A DNA stretch of 36,892 nucleotides from RGIG8709 sp045537065. Its GTDB lineage: Bacteria; Bacillota; Clostridia; Monoglobales; Monoglobaceae. Location of the stretch: positions 1 to 36,892 of the forward strand of contig JAZSOT010000079.1 of the NCBI GenBank assembly GCA_045537065.1. Reading direction: 5' to 3'. Every line of letters begins with the position of its first letter. The first letter of the stretch is position 1. A program made the position numbers and the translations under genes. The notes under the pieces were generated by a model. It saw nothing but the letters and a program-made list of their open reading frames with translations, made no database searches and was not told the origin of the DNA. Below are positions 24,223-34,087 of this stretch, one piece after another.

Positions 24223-25656
24223 TTATATTCTTGAATAAAGCTCGTTTAAACGGCGATATTTCGCTTTATCAATGCTGTCAAGCTGCTCTTTTGTTATTCT
24301 GTATCCCCAATTCCCCTCGGCTCTGCCAGGGGTGTTTATTCGTGTGTCAGAACCAAATTTGAGCAAATCCTGAATAGGCATAATAACCAGCCCGGCATGA
24401 GATGCAAGCATAGTACGGATTATAGCATCACAGCCATTTTCCCATTTTTCTTCTTTATGACCGCAATACTCAAGCATATTGCGTCTGGTTTTTTCATCAA
24501 GCTCCCAAAGATATCCAAGTAATGTATTGTTATCATGGGTTCCTGTATATGCCACACAATTCTTAGGGTAGTTATGAGGAAGATGAGTAGAATTATTGTC
24601 ACCCATAAATGCATATTGGAAAACTTTCATTCCGGGGAAACCACTCATTTCAAGAAGTTTAACTACATCTTCGGTGATAAGTCCCAAATCTTCTGCAATA
24701 ATCATTGTATCAGTTAAGCTATCTTTAATTGCATTAATCAGCTTCATGCCGGGACCTTTGACCATAATACCTTCTTTTGCTGTTTTTGCAGAAGAGGGTA
24801 TTTCCCAAAAGGATTCAATAGCCCTGAAATGGTCAATTCGTATTCCATCAAACATAGTTGACATATGGGATATTCTATCTTTCCACCATCTAAAACCATC
24901 TTCTTCCATTGCTTTCCAGTCATATATGGGATTCCCCCAAAGCTGGCCGTCGGCGGAAAAATAATCAGGCGGAACCCCTGCAACAGTAACAGGTAAATTG
25001 TCTTCGCCAAGTTTAAAAAGATGTTTATCTGCCCACACATCGCTGCTATCAAGGTTTACATAAATAGGGATATCTCCAATAATTTTAATACCTTTGTTGT
25101 TGGCGTATTTTTTTATTTCCGTCCATTGTGAAAAAAATTCATATTGAATAAACTTCCACATAAATAGGTCTTCATCTTTATAATTCTCACTTTCCCATTT
25201 ATACCATGGCTTATCGTCATTTTCGTTTTTAATCGCCATAAATTTACAAAAGTCCTCAATATAGGGGCTTTGAGCTACAAAGCTTTCAATATCTGATTTG
25301 TTGGTAGCTCGGTTTGCAGCAAGCTTTAAAATTGACAACCTCTCGTTATACAAACGTTCATATTCGCATACATAGGGTGTATATTGTTTTTGAGAATTAA
25401 GTTCGTCCTTTGTCAACAGTCCTTTGTTATAAAGAATTTCCAGACTAATAAAATATGGATTACCTGCAAAAGAGGAGGTGGATTTGTAGGGGGAATTACA
25501 TTCATCCAACGGGCAAAACGGCAATACTTGCCAATAAGAGTAGCCGCAATCGGTCAAAAAATCAATAAATAATTTTCCCTGATGACCAAAGTCGCCAATG
25601 GAATAATCCCCAAACAAGGAGGATATATGCATCAAAACACCGCTTTTTCTTTCCAA
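24223..25656 (-). CDS. malQ: 4-alpha-glucanotransferase (amylomaltase)
   Basis: A 477-residue GH77 enzyme. N-terminal RKSGVLMHISSLFGDYSIGDFG and SPYKSTSSFAGNPYFI are typical of MalQ. Catalytic-type motifs are GIRIDHFRAI (nucleophile Asp), IIAEDLG (acid/base Glu) and YTGTHDNNT (third Asp). It disproportionates maltodextrins by moving glucan chains between acceptors, which complements GlgP in degrading glycogen side chains. I chose TTG 25656, because ACCTCC at 25664-25669 (GGAGGT on the coding strand) sits seven bases before it and overlaps the alternative upstream ATG. The gene diverges from glgB, sharing a 195-base control region. Confidence 0.95.
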   Translation of the reverse strand: MERKSGVLMHISSLFGDYSIGDFGHQGKLFIDFLTDCGYSYWQVLPFCPLDECNSPYKSTSSFAGNPYFISLEILYNKGLLTKDELNSQKQYTPYVCEYERLYNERLSILKLAANRATNKSDIESFVAQSPYIEDFCKFMAIKNENDDKPWYKWESENYKDEDLFMWKFIQYEFFSQWTEIKKYANNKGIKIIGDIPIYVNLDSSDVWADKHLFKLGEDNLPVTVAGVPPDYFSADGQLWGNPIYDWKAMEEDGFRWWKDRISHMSTMFDGIRIDHFRAIESFWEIPSSAKTAKEGIMVKGPGMKLINAIKDSLTDTMIIAEDLGLITEDVVKLLEMSGFPGMKVFQYAFMGDNNSTHLPHNYPKNCVAYTGTHDNNTLLGYLWELDEKTRRNMLEYCGHKEEKWENGCDAIIRTMLASHAGLVIMPIQDLLKFGSDTRINTPGRAEGNWGYRITKEQLDSIDKAKYRRLNELYSRI

Positions 25657-25770
25657 GTAAATTACCTCCATTTTAATAAACAAAGATTATAAATATTGTA
25701 TCACATATTAGATAGATTTTCAATGAAAAATTTGAATAAAAATAGCATTTTTTTTTTTTGATTATGGAAA

Positions 25771-25834
25771 GGTATCTTTTCCTTGACATAAATGTTCTTG
25801 TAATGTATAATTTTATTAAGAAAAGGAAGATACC
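25771..25834. repeat. Inverted repeat flanking the glgB promoter
   Basis: GGTATCTT (25771-25778) is the exact reverse complement of AAGATACC (25827-25834), and CCTT (25781-25784) of AAGG (25823-25826). The arms bracket the -35 and -10 boxes symmetrically, so this could be a two-part operator or a hairpin-forming element. The regulator is unknown. Confidence 0.5.
25783..25811 (+). promoter_or_regulatory. Consensus sigma-A promoter of the glg operon
   Basis: Perfect TTGACA (25783-25788) and perfect TATAAT (25806-25811) with a 17-base spacer, about 40 bases before the glgB ATG. Confidence 0.92.
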
Positions 25835-25851
25835 ATAAGGAGAGATTCTTT

Positions 25852-27735
25852 ATGACGAAAAATTTACATAATGACCTTTATACTCTTATTTGCGAATTTG
25901 CAAGCGGTAAAAGTTCGCAGGCTTATAACTTTATGGGATGTCATAAAACAAAAAACGGATATGTTTTCAGAGTTTGGGCACCAAATGCAGCAAGCATTTT
26001 TGTTGTGGGGTCATTTAACAATTGGGATACATCTGCTTGCCCCATGCATAACATCGGTTATGGAGTATGGGAGGCGATAGTTAATGAAGCACAGATTTTT
26101 GATGAATATAAATACTATATTATAAAAAAGAATGGCACAGCTGTTTATAAAAGTGACCCATATGCATTTCATGCATGCACGCGTCCTGAAAATGCATCAA
26201 AAGTCTATGATTTAGATGGGTTTAAATGGACAGACTCGGAATATTGCAGCAAACGGGCAAAGAAGGATATCACAAAAGAACCTATGAATATTTATGAGGT
26301 GCATCTGGGTTCGTGGCTTCAGCATGAAGACGGTAATTTTTTGTCTTATACCGATATTGCAGACAAGCTTGTTAAATATGTTAAAAGTATGAATTACACA
26401 CATGTGGAGCTTTTGCCTATAAGCGAATATCCATATGATCCATCATGGGGATATCAGGTGACAGGTTATTATGCCCCAACTTCACGATACGGGACTCCAA
26501 AGGATTTTATGAGGCTTGTTGATAAATTCCATGCTGCAGGCATAGGTGTAATTTTGGATTGGGTAGGTGCACATTTTCCTAAAGATGAGAACGGATTATA
26601 CGAATTTGATGGCAGTTGTTTGTATGAATCAAGCGACCCGCTTAGAAATGAACATCCGGACTGGAAGACTCGAATTTTTGATTATTCAAGATACGAGGTT
26701 AGGTCATTTTTAATATCAAATGTGGTATATTGGCTTGATAAGTATCATATTGATGGTATTCGGGTAGATGCAGTTGCGTCAATGCTTTATCTGGATTATG
26801 GCAGACAAAATGGGCAGTGGCGTCCCAATCAATACGGAGGAAATATCAACCTTGATGCTGTAGATTTTCTTCGGGATATGAACCGTGCTGCGTTTAAATT
26901 TAATCCATCTGTGATTATGGTAGCTGAAGAATCTACAGCCTTTCCTATGGTGACGAAGCCCGGTTATGATGGCGGTCTCGGATTTAATTTTAAATGGAAT
27001 ATGGGTTGGATGAATGATATGCTTGGTTATATGTCATCAGACCCGCTTTTTAGAAAAGGCAGACAAAATGACCTGACATTTTCGCTGACATATGCTTTTT
27101 CAGAAAACTTTATTTTGCCATTGTCTCACGACGAAGTTGTTCATGGTAAAGCCTCGATGATTGGCAAAATGCCTGGAACTTATGAGGAAAAATTTGCAAA
27201 TCTGCGGGCTTTTTATGGTTATATGATGGCTCATCCGGGGAAAAAACTTAATTTTATGGGCAATGAATTTGCCCAATTTATTGAATGGAATTATAAAAAG
27301 CCTCTCGAATGGTTTATGCTTGAGTATGACAAGCACAAAGAAATGAAAAAATACGTCAAAGATTTGAATGCTTTTTATCTTAATAATGAACCTTTTTGGG
27401 AAAATGACACAGACTGGACAGGTTTTCAGTGGATTGCTCATGATGACCATGACCAAAGCGTTATTTCCTTTATTCGAAGAGATGATAAAGGCAGAGAAAT
27501 AGTAATTGTATGTAATTTTTGCCCTGTTATGAGAAAAAATTATCAAATAGGAGTGCCGGAGGAAGGAGAGTATAAAGCCGTGCTCTCAAGTGACAGCTCT
27601 AAATATGGCGGAACAGGAACTCGTCTTATAAGACGTAAAACAAAGAAAATTCCTATGCACGGATTTAAGCAGTCGATTTCTTTAACTCTTCCGCCGCTTT
27701 CTACGGTGTATTACACAAATGTAGTTAATAAATAA
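25852..27735 (+). CDS. glgB: 1,4-alpha-glucan branching enzyme
   Basis: A 627-residue GH13 branching enzyme. An N-terminal CBM48 domain (about 25-120; GYVFRVWAPNAASIFVVGSF) precedes the catalytic barrel with SWGYQVTGYYAPTSRYGTP, the nucleophile region GIRVDAVASM (D306), VAEESTAF (E359/E360) and LSHDEVVHGK (D427), and a C-terminal beta domain ending PPLSTVYY. It cuts alpha-1,4 chains and reattaches them by alpha-1,6 links to make glycogen. It is shorter than E. coli GlgB because the extra N1 domain is absent, as in most clostridia. It heads the glgB-C-D-A-P operon behind a consensus promoter; AAGGAGAG is the ribosome binding site. Confidence 0.96.
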   Translation: MTKNLHNDLYTLICEFASGKSSQAYNFMGCHKTKNGYVFRVWAPNAASIFVVGSFNNWDTSACPMHNIGYGVWEAIVNEAQIFDEYKYYIIKKNGTAVYKSDPYAFHACTRPENASKVYDLDGFKWTDSEYCSKRAKKDITKEPMNIYEVHLGSWLQHEDGNFLSYTDIADKLVKYVKSMNYTHVELLPISEYPYDPSWGYQVTGYYAPTSRYGTPKDFMRLVDKFHAAGIGVILDWVGAHFPKDENGLYEFDGSCLYESSDPLRNEHPDWKTRIFDYSRYEVRSFLISNVVYWLDKYHIDGIRVDAVASMLYLDYGRQNGQWRPNQYGGNINLDAVDFLRDMNRAAFKFNPSVIMVAEESTAFPMVTKPGYDGGLGFNFKWNMGWMNDMLGYMSSDPLFRKGRQNDLTFSLTYAFSENFILPLSHDEVVHGKASMIGKMPGTYEEKFANLRAFYGYMMAHPGKKLNFMGNEFAQFIEWNYKKPLEWFMLEYDKHKEMKKYVKDLNAFYLNNEPFWENDTDWTGFQWIAHDDHDQSVISFIRRDDKGREIVIVCNFCPVMRKNYQIGVPEEGEYKAVLSSDSSKYGGTGTRLIRRKTKKIPMHGFKQSISLTLPPLSTVYYTNVVNK

Positions 27736-27780
27736 TATAAAAACATATATTATAATATGTACTAAAAGGGGGCTATCCTT

Positions 27781-28965
27781 ATGTTAGACAGAAGAAAAAA
27801 ATGTATTGCTATGCTGCTTGCAGGTGGGCAGGGAAGTAGGTTGTTGGTGCTTACCGACAAAACGGCCAAGCCGGCAGTACCTTTCGGAGGTAAATATCGA
27901 ATTATAGATTTTCCTCTTTCTAACTGTGTCAATTCAGGAATAGATACAGTTGGTATTCTGACTCAGTATCAGCCTCTAGAGTTAAACGATTACATTGGTA
28001 ATGGTCAGCCCTGGGGACTTAACAGAAATTTTGGCGGTGTGCACATTTTACCGCCATATGCTCAATCCAAAAAAATGGAGTGGTATAAAGGAACCGCAAA
28101 TGCAATATACCAAAACCTTCATTTTATTAAAAATTATAACCCGGAGCATGTAATAATTCTGTCGGGAGACCATATATACAAGATGGACTATTCAAAGTTA
28201 CTTAAGTTTCACATTGAAAACGATGCAGAATGTACCATTGCTGTTCGTACCGTACCTATTGAAGAGGCCAGTCGATTTGGTATTATGAATGCTAATCCAG
28301 ATGGCTCAATCTATGAATTTGAGGAAAAACCCAAAAACCCAAAGAGTAATTTGGCATCTATGGGGGTTTATATCTTTAAAAGTGATATTCTATACGAATA
28401 TCTAATTGCAGATGAAGCAGATAAAAATTCGGATAATGATTTTGGTAAAAATATTATTCCAGCCCTTTTGAATGACCAAAGAAGATTATTTGCGTACAAA
28501 TTTGAAGGCTACTGGAAGGATGTTGGTACACTTCATAGCTTATGGGAAGCTAATATGGAGCTTTTGGATGGAACTTTCAATATTCGGGATAAAGTGTTCA
28601 AAACCTATGCACGAAATTATGCCAAACCACCCAGTTATATTGCTAAAGACAGCAAAATTAAAAATTCCTTTGTTGCTGAAGGTTGTTCGGTTAAGGGCAA
28701 AATAAGTCACTCTATTGTATCCACCGGATGCACTATTGAAGAAGGCGTTGAAATATACGATAGTGTTATTATGCCTGAGGCTGTTATAAAAAAAGGCGCA
28801 GTTATTAAGTATGCGATTATAGGTGAGGGTGCAGTTATTGATGAAAACACAAGAGTTGGCGATGACCACGTCTTTTATGACAAAGAAGAATGGGGAATCA
28901 GTGTTGTTGGCAAAGGTAAGCATGTGCCAAAAAATACTGCCATAAAGCCAAACGAGATTGTGTGA
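27781..28965 (+). CDS. glgC: Glucose-1-phosphate adenylyltransferase, catalytic subunit
   Basis: A 394-residue ADP-glucose pyrophosphorylase. The N-terminal nucleotidyltransferase domain shows LLAGGQGSRL, KPAVPFGGKYRIIDFPLSN, GTANAIYQNL, ILSGDHIYKMDY and EFEEKPKNP. A C-terminal left-handed beta-helix with hexapeptide repeats (about 290-375) follows. It makes ADP-glucose from ATP and glucose-1-phosphate, the committed step of glycogen synthesis. The loop GSRLLVLTDKTAKP keeps the family pattern. AAAAGGGGGC is the ribosome binding site. The neighbour glgD encodes its partner subunit, 16 bases downstream. Confidence 0.96.
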   Translation: MLDRRKKCIAMLLAGGQGSRLLVLTDKTAKPAVPFGGKYRIIDFPLSNCVNSGIDTVGILTQYQPLELNDYIGNGQPWGLNRNFGGVHILPPYAQSKKMEWYKGTANAIYQNLHFIKNYNPEHVIILSGDHIYKMDYSKLLKFHIENDAECTIAVRTVPIEEASRFGIMNANPDGSIYEFEEKPKNPKSNLASMGVYIFKSDILYEYLIADEADKNSDNDFGKNIIPALLNDQRRLFAYKFEGYWKDVGTLHSLWEANMELLDGTFNIRDKVFKTYARNYAKPPSYIAKDSKIKNSFVAEGCSVKGKISHSIVSTGCTIEEGVEIYDSVIMPEAVIKKGAVIKYAIIGEGAVIDENTRVGDDHVFYDKEEWGISVVGKGKHVPKNTAIKPNEIV

Positions 28966-28981
28966 GAGGAGAAGTATGGTT

Positions 28982-30097
28982 ATGAAAAGACTATCGGGTA
29001 TCATTTTTTCAAATATTTATGATGACGCATTAGGAGATCTTACAGCCAACCGAACAGTAGCTTCTTTGCCCTTTGGCGGAAGATACAGACAAATAGATTA
29101 TGTTTTATCCAATATGGTAAATTCGGGAATTACTTCTGTTGGAGTTATTACAAAATATAATTATGAGTCTCTTATGGACCATCTTGGCTCATGTGAAGAG
29201 TGGGATCTTAACCGAAAAACCGGTGGATTGTTTATTATTCCTCCGTTTGCATCAGGAAAATCTGAGGTGTATCACGGTAAATTAGAGGCACTTCATACAG
29301 CTCTTAACTTTTTAAACACCCAAAAGAGTGAATATATTGTGCTTTCTGATACAATAACTATTTGTAACATAGACTATCAAAAGGTGCTTGCAGGGCATAT
29401 TGCATCAGGTGATGATATAACTGCTGTTGTTTCGGCTAAAAAAGAGAGTGGCATTAACTATCCAGTAGTTTTTGAAGCAAATAATGATAGCAGCGCCAAA
29501 ACTATTAATATAAACTGTGAAGCAAAAGATAACTCGTATGTTGGACTTGGCATGTTTATTATGAAGAGAGAAGCTCTTATAGATGTAGTCACAGAATGTG
29601 TTTCAGCAGGTCATTATCACTTTGAAAAAGACTTTTTGCAGAAGTTTTTAAACGAGAATAAAATATCGATTAATTTATATGAATATGAAGGTGTTGTGCT
29701 TAGAAATCGAAATATAGCAGCTTATCTTAAAAATAATATAAAGCTTATTGATGAAGAAGTTCATAAGGGGCTATATAAGTCATCAGCACCTATCTATACA
29801 AAGGTTCGCGATGAGATACCTACATATTATGGAGATAATTCTGTGGTTAATGAATGTATTATCGCTGATGGTTGCAAAATTTATGGAGAACTTAAAAATT
29901 CTGTTTTATTCCGAGATGTAACTATTGAGGAAGGAGCACAGGTTATTGGCTCTGTTGTGATGCAAGGAACCAAAATAAAAAAGGGTGCTTATATAGAAAA
30001 TGCTATAATAGACAAGAATGTAACAATAACAGAGGGAGCACGACTTTTAGGTGCTAAGACTAGTCCTGTTATCATAAAGAAAGGTGAGACAATATGA
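28982..30097 (+). CDS. glgD: Glucose-1-phosphate adenylyltransferase subunit GlgD
   Basis: About 371 residues, a GlgC homologue that has lost the catalytic GGxGxRL loop: the N-terminus reads SGIIFSNIYDDALGDLTANR, while FGGRYRQIDYVLSNMVNSG and the C-terminal hexapeptide beta-helix are kept. GlgD subunits are non-catalytic partners of GlgC in Firmicutes and raise its activity. Start choice: ATG 28982 has AGGAG at 28967-28971 at a better distance (10) than ATG 28976 (4). It overlaps glgA by four bases (ATGA), giving tight coupling. Confidence 0.93.
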   Translation: MKRLSGIIFSNIYDDALGDLTANRTVASLPFGGRYRQIDYVLSNMVNSGITSVGVITKYNYESLMDHLGSCEEWDLNRKTGGLFIIPPFASGKSEVYHGKLEALHTALNFLNTQKSEYIVLSDTITICNIDYQKVLAGHIASGDDITAVVSAKKESGINYPVVFEANNDSSAKTININCEAKDNSYVGLGMFIMKREALIDVVTECVSAGHYHFEKDFLQKFLNENKISINLYEYEGVVLRNRNIAAYLKNNIKLIDEEVHKGLYKSSAPIYTKVRDEIPTYYGDNSVVNECIIADGCKIYGELKNSVLFRDVTIEEGAQVIGSVVMQGTKIKKGAYIENAIIDKNVTITEGARLLGAKTSPVIIKKGETI

Positions 30098-31521
30098 AGA
30101 TACTTTATGCCGCAAGCGAGGCTGCGCCTTATGTAAAAAGTGGCGGTCTTGGTGATGTTGCGCAGGCACTTCCTGCGGCTCTAGCTAAGGAAAAAGATGT
30201 TGAGGTAAGTGTATTTATACCATATTATAAATCTATTAAAGATAACCCTGATATCAAGGTTGAGTTTGTCAAAAATTTTAGTGTTTGTGTTGCATGGCGC
30301 AGAGAATATGTAGGTATTTTCAAAGCTGTAAGCAGGAGCAAAAAATTAAACTATTATTTTGTTGACAATGAACATTATTTTTATCGTGATGGTATTTACG
30401 GTCACTATGATGATGGCGAAAGATTTACATTTTTCTCGTTGGCAATTTTAGAAGCTATGCGTCAAATGGATTATTTCCCTGATATAATCCATTGTAACGA
30501 CTGGCAAACAGCTCTTATTCCGATGCTTAAAAAAGCTTTGTATAATGGTGTTTATGACAACGCTAGAACTGTGTTTACCATTCATAATATCGAATATCAA
30601 GGTAAGATGCCAAATGAATTTATGCAGGATATTATTGGTGTTGACGAGTACTATAGAAATGTTTTAACCTATGACAACTGCATTAATTTCATGAAAAGTG
30701 CTATAGTTATGGCGGATAAGATAACAACTGTGTCCAGAACATATTCCCACGAAATTCGACATGCGTATTTTGCACACGGATTGCAGGATATTTTAAAAGA
30801 GAACGAATATAAAATTGTAGGTATTGTCAACGGTATTAATACTGATTTGTATAATCCTGTAAAGGATTCACTTATTTTTGAAAACTATTCTGCAGGAGAC
30901 CTTTCAGGCAAGGCGAAAAATAAGGCTGAACTTCAGAAGATGCTTGGTCTTTCAGTTTCACCCGATGTGCCTATGATAGCAATGATTTCCAGATTGGTAA
31001 GTCATAAGGGGTTAGACCTTGTGGAATATGTTATGAATGAGCTTATGCAAAGGAACTTACAGTTTGTAGTCATAGGAACGGGCGATTCAAAATATGAGGA
31101 TATGTTTAATTTTAATGCCTATACTCATAGTGATAAAATGTCTGCGAATATTACTTTTAACCCGGAACTTGCTAATAAGCTTTATGCGGCAGCGGATATG
31201 TTCCTGATGCCGTCTAAAAGTGAGCCTTGTGGTCTTTCACAGCTTATTGCAATGCGATACGGAACTGTGCCTATTGTTCGTGAAACCGGGGGACTTGTTG
31301 ACACAGTGCCACCGTTAAATATTGAAACTTTAGAGGGTAAAGGGTTTACTTTTAAGGGCTATAATGCCCACGATATGCTTGGTGCAATTGACCGGTGTAT
31401 TGATTTTTACGAAAACCGCGAAAAATGGGACAAGCATGTTAAGAAACTTATTAAATATAACAGCGGTTGGAAGAACTCAGTAAGTGAGTATTTAAATCTA
31501 TATAATGAATTAGCAAAATAG
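30094..31521 (+). CDS. glgA: Glycogen synthase (ADP-glucose)
   Basis: A 475-residue GT5 glycogen synthase. The ADP-glucose-binding motif KSGGLGDVAQALP begins at residue 15. IHCNDWQTALIPMLKK, VFTIHNIEYQGKMP, KITTVSRTYSHEI and GIVNGINTDLYNP mark the N-terminal lobe; ISRLVSHKGLDLVEYV and MPSKSEPCGLSQLIAMRYGTVPIVRETGGL the C-terminal lobe with the catalytic Glu region. It extends alpha-1,4 chains from ADP-glucose. It overlaps glgD by four bases and precedes glgP by nine. Confidence 0.97.
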   Translation: MKILYAASEAAPYVKSGGLGDVAQALPAALAKEKDVEVSVFIPYYKSIKDNPDIKVEFVKNFSVCVAWRREYVGIFKAVSRSKKLNYYFVDNEHYFYRDGIYGHYDDGERFTFFSLAILEAMRQMDYFPDIIHCNDWQTALIPMLKKALYNGVYDNARTVFTIHNIEYQGKMPNEFMQDIIGVDEYYRNVLTYDNCINFMKSAIVMADKITTVSRTYSHEIRHAYFAHGLQDILKENEYKIVGIVNGINTDLYNPVKDSLIFENYSAGDLSGKAKNKAELQKMLGLSVSPDVPMIAMISRLVSHKGLDLVEYVMNELMQRNLQFVVIGTGDSKYEDMFNFNAYTHSDKMSANITFNPELANKLYAAADMFLMPSKSEPCGLSQLIAMRYGTVPIVRETGGLVDTVPPLNIETLEGKGFTFKGYNAHDMLGAIDRCIDFYENREKWDKHVKKLIKYNSGWKNSVSEYLNLYNELAK

Positions 31522-31530
31522 GAGAAGAGA

Positions 31531-34029
31531 ATGGAAAAGAAAACAACTACAGTATCAACAAAGAAAAAAACAACTTCTGTTTCAAAGAAACCAAAAACAG
31601 AAGCAGTATCAAAGAAAATTACAAAGAATAATACTAATATTCAGATGCTTTCTAGCGCATGTGAAAGACTTTTTGGTTGCGATATTAAAGAAGCTACATC
31701 ACAACAGATGTATAAATCTCTTTGCAGTGTTGTTCGGGAACTTCTAGCTGCAAAGAGAAAGAAGTTTCATGATAAATACCGTAAAAATGGCGACAAACAG
31801 GTTTATTATATGTCAATGGAATTTTTGGTAGGCACATCACTTCGAAACAATCTATATAACCTTGGGGTTGAAGAAGATTTTGCCAAAGCAGTGAAAGAGT
31901 GTGGTTTCAATATTCAAGATATGTATGATATGGAGCCGGATGCAGGCCTTGGAAACGGTGGTCTTGGACGACTTGCATCTTGTTATCTTGATTCAATGAC
32001 AAGTGTAGGACTTCCCGGAACAGGATTTTCTATTCGCTATGAATTTGGCATTTTCAAACAGAAAATAGTTGATGGATGGCAGATGGAATTTCCTGATGAC
32101 TGGCTTAGCATGGGTGATGTATGGCTTAATCCCAGAGAAGACGAAGCTGTTGAAGTAAAGTTTGGCGGCGAAGTTAATGGTTGGGATGATAATGGTAAGT
32201 TTAAGGTTGCACATACAAATTATAATTCTGTTATTGCTGTGCCTTATGATATGTATATTTCAGGTTATGACACAGGGGCTGTTAACAAACTGGTTCTTTG
32301 GAGTGCAAAATCTGCAAATCGTTTTGATATGGCTGCTTTTTCTCGTGGTGATTATGCAAAATCACTTGAAGAGAATACTATGGCAGAGGTTATTTCAAAG
32401 GTTCTTTACCCTGCCGATGATCATATTGCAGGAAAAATCCTGAGACTAAAGCAACAGTATTTGCTTGTATCTGCTTCACTTCAAAGTATTATAAATAGCC
32501 ACTTAAAGCGTTATGGTACACTTGATAACCTTTCTGAAAAAATTGCTATTCACATTAATGATACACATCCTGCTCTTTGTGTGCCTGAACTTATGCGAAT
32601 ACTTGTGGATGAATATGATTATGGTTGGGATGATGCATGGAAAATTACATGCGACACATTGACTTATACAAACCATACTGTTATGAGCGAGGCTCTTGAA
32701 CGCTGGAATGAAAATCTGTTCAAAGAACAATTGCCCAGAATTCATCAGATTGTATGCGAGATTAACCGTCGTCTGGTTGCTCAGCTTCATGTTATTTATC
32801 CGGGCGATATTGCAAAGATTGATTATATGGCAGTTATTGCTAACGGAGAAGTTCGTATGGCTAATCTTTGCCTTGCTGCTTGTCACAAGGTAAACGGTGT
32901 TTCAAAGCTTCATAGTGATATTCTAAAAACGGGTATTTTCCATGATTATTATAATATCGCTAATGATAAGTTCACAAATGTAACCAATGGTATAGCATAC
33001 AGAAGATGGCTTTGTCAGTCTAATCCTGAACTTACTGGATACCTGACAGAATTAATCGGTGATGGTTTTAAGCACGACAGCACCGAGCTTGAAAAGCTTT
33101 TGAAATATGCTGATGACGAAAAAGTATTAAATAAGCTTTCTGAAATTAAGCATAGTAACAAAGTTCGCCTTGCAAATTATATTGCTGAGGTAAATGGTAT
33201 TAATGTTGACCCTGATTCTATATTTGATATTCAAGTTAAGCGTCTTCATGAATATAAGCGTCAGCTTTTAAACGTGCTCCACATTTTATACCTTTACAAT
33301 AAAATTAAAAATAATCCAAAAGGTGATTATGTTCCAAGGACATTCATATTTGCAGCAAAGGCATCAGCGGGTTATGTTATGGCGAAACAAATTATTCGTC
33401 TGATTGTTGCCGTATCTGATATGATTAACTCTGATCCTGAGGTTCGTGATAAGATTAAGGTTGTATTTATTGAAGATTACAAGGTTTCTCTTGCTGAGAT
33501 TATAATTCCTGCAGCAGATATATCTGAACAAATTTCTATTGCCGGCAAAGAAGCATCAGGAACAGGTAATATGAAGCTTATGATTAACGGCGCTGTCACT
33601 TTAGGAACATTAGACGGTGCTAATGTTGAAATCCATGAGCAGGTAGGGGACGAAAATATGTTCCTATTTGGTCTTCATGCAGATGAGGTGGAGGAACTTT
33701 GGAGAAAGGGCTATCGTCCTACTGATTACTTGGACAATAATCCAGAACTTAAAGCTGTTATTGATATGCTCACATCAGGCGTTTTAGGAGTTAAGTTTGA
33801 TGATATCAAACGTTCTCTCCTTACAAATGATTTTGGCGTTGCAGACGGTTATATGATTTTGGCTGACTTCGCTGATTATGTAAGAGCTCATGAGGATGCT
33901 GAAAAAGCATATCGCTCAAAGCTTGATTTTGCGCGTATGTCTTTGGTTAATATTGCAAAGTCAGGAATTTTCTCATCAGACAGAGCAATTAAAGAATATG
34001 CGGATAACATTTGGAATATGAAATATTAA
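31531..34029 (+). CDS. glgP: Glycogen phosphorylase
   Basis: An 832-residue GT35 phosphorylase. Motifs are YYMSMEFLVGTSLRNNL, LGNGGLGRLASCYLDSM, INDTHPALCVPELMR, FDIQVKRLHEYKRQLLN and the pyridoxal-phosphate site EASGTGNMKLMINGA with the Schiff-base lysine at K682. It releases glucose-1-phosphate from glycogen chain ends. The first 34 residues are an unusual Lys/Thr/Ser-rich tail (about one third Lys) with no counterpart in the family as I know it; the conserved core begins near residue 38. AGGAGAAGAG precedes the ATG. It is co-directional and close-packed with glgA. Confidence 0.96.
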   Translation: MEKKTTTVSTKKKTTSVSKKPKTEAVSKKITKNNTNIQMLSSACERLFGCDIKEATSQQMYKSLCSVVRELLAAKRKKFHDKYRKNGDKQVYYMSMEFLVGTSLRNNLYNLGVEEDFAKAVKECGFNIQDMYDMEPDAGLGNGGLGRLASCYLDSMTSVGLPGTGFSIRYEFGIFKQKIVDGWQMEFPDDWLSMGDVWLNPREDEAVEVKFGGEVNGWDDNGKFKVAHTNYNSVIAVPYDMYISGYDTGAVNKLVLWSAKSANRFDMAAFSRGDYAKSLEENTMAEVISKVLYPADDHIAGKILRLKQQYLLVSASLQSIINSHLKRYGTLDNLSEKIAIHINDTHPALCVPELMRILVDEYDYGWDDAWKITCDTLTYTNHTVMSEALERWNENLFKEQLPRIHQIVCEINRRLVAQLHVIYPGDIAKIDYMAVIANGEVRMANLCLAACHKVNGVSKLHSDILKTGIFHDYYNIANDKFTNVTNGIAYRRWLCQSNPELTGYLTELIGDGFKHDSTELEKLLKYADDEKVLNKLSEIKHSNKVRLANYIAEVNGINVDPDSIFDIQVKRLHEYKRQLLNVLHILYLYNKIKNNPKGDYVPRTFIFAAKASAGYVMAKQIIRLIVAVSDMINSDPEVRDKIKVVFIEDYKVSLAEIIIPAADISEQISIAGKEASGTGNMKLMINGAVTLGTLDGANVEIHEQVGDENMFLFGLHADEVEELWRKGYRPTDYLDNNPELKAVIDMLTSGVLGVKFDDIKRSLLTNDFGVADGYMILADFADYVRAHEDAEKAYRSKLDFARMSLVNIAKSGIFSSDRAIKEYADNIWNMKY

Positions 34030-34035
34030 AGTATT

Positions 34036-34061
34036 GGCATAAGGGGGAAACCTCTTATGCC
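34036..34061 (+). promoter_or_regulatory. Hairpin between glgP and the GH13 gene
   Basis: GGCATAAGGGG (34036-34046) pairs over 11 bp (one G-U) with CCTCTTATGCC (34051-34061) around a GAAA loop. No T run follows, so it is a poor terminator. It contains an AAGGGGG ribosome binding site and the ATG of a 15-codon frame (34057-34104) that overlaps the start of the GH13 gene. Confidence 0.6.
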
Positions 34062-34087
34062 TGAATATTTGTTAAGCGGTGAAAATA

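Noticed and set aside
25748..25759. Run of 12 T residues between malQ and glgB
   Set aside because: No stem precedes it on either strand; it is best seen as an AT-rich upstream promoter element or a homopolymer tract.
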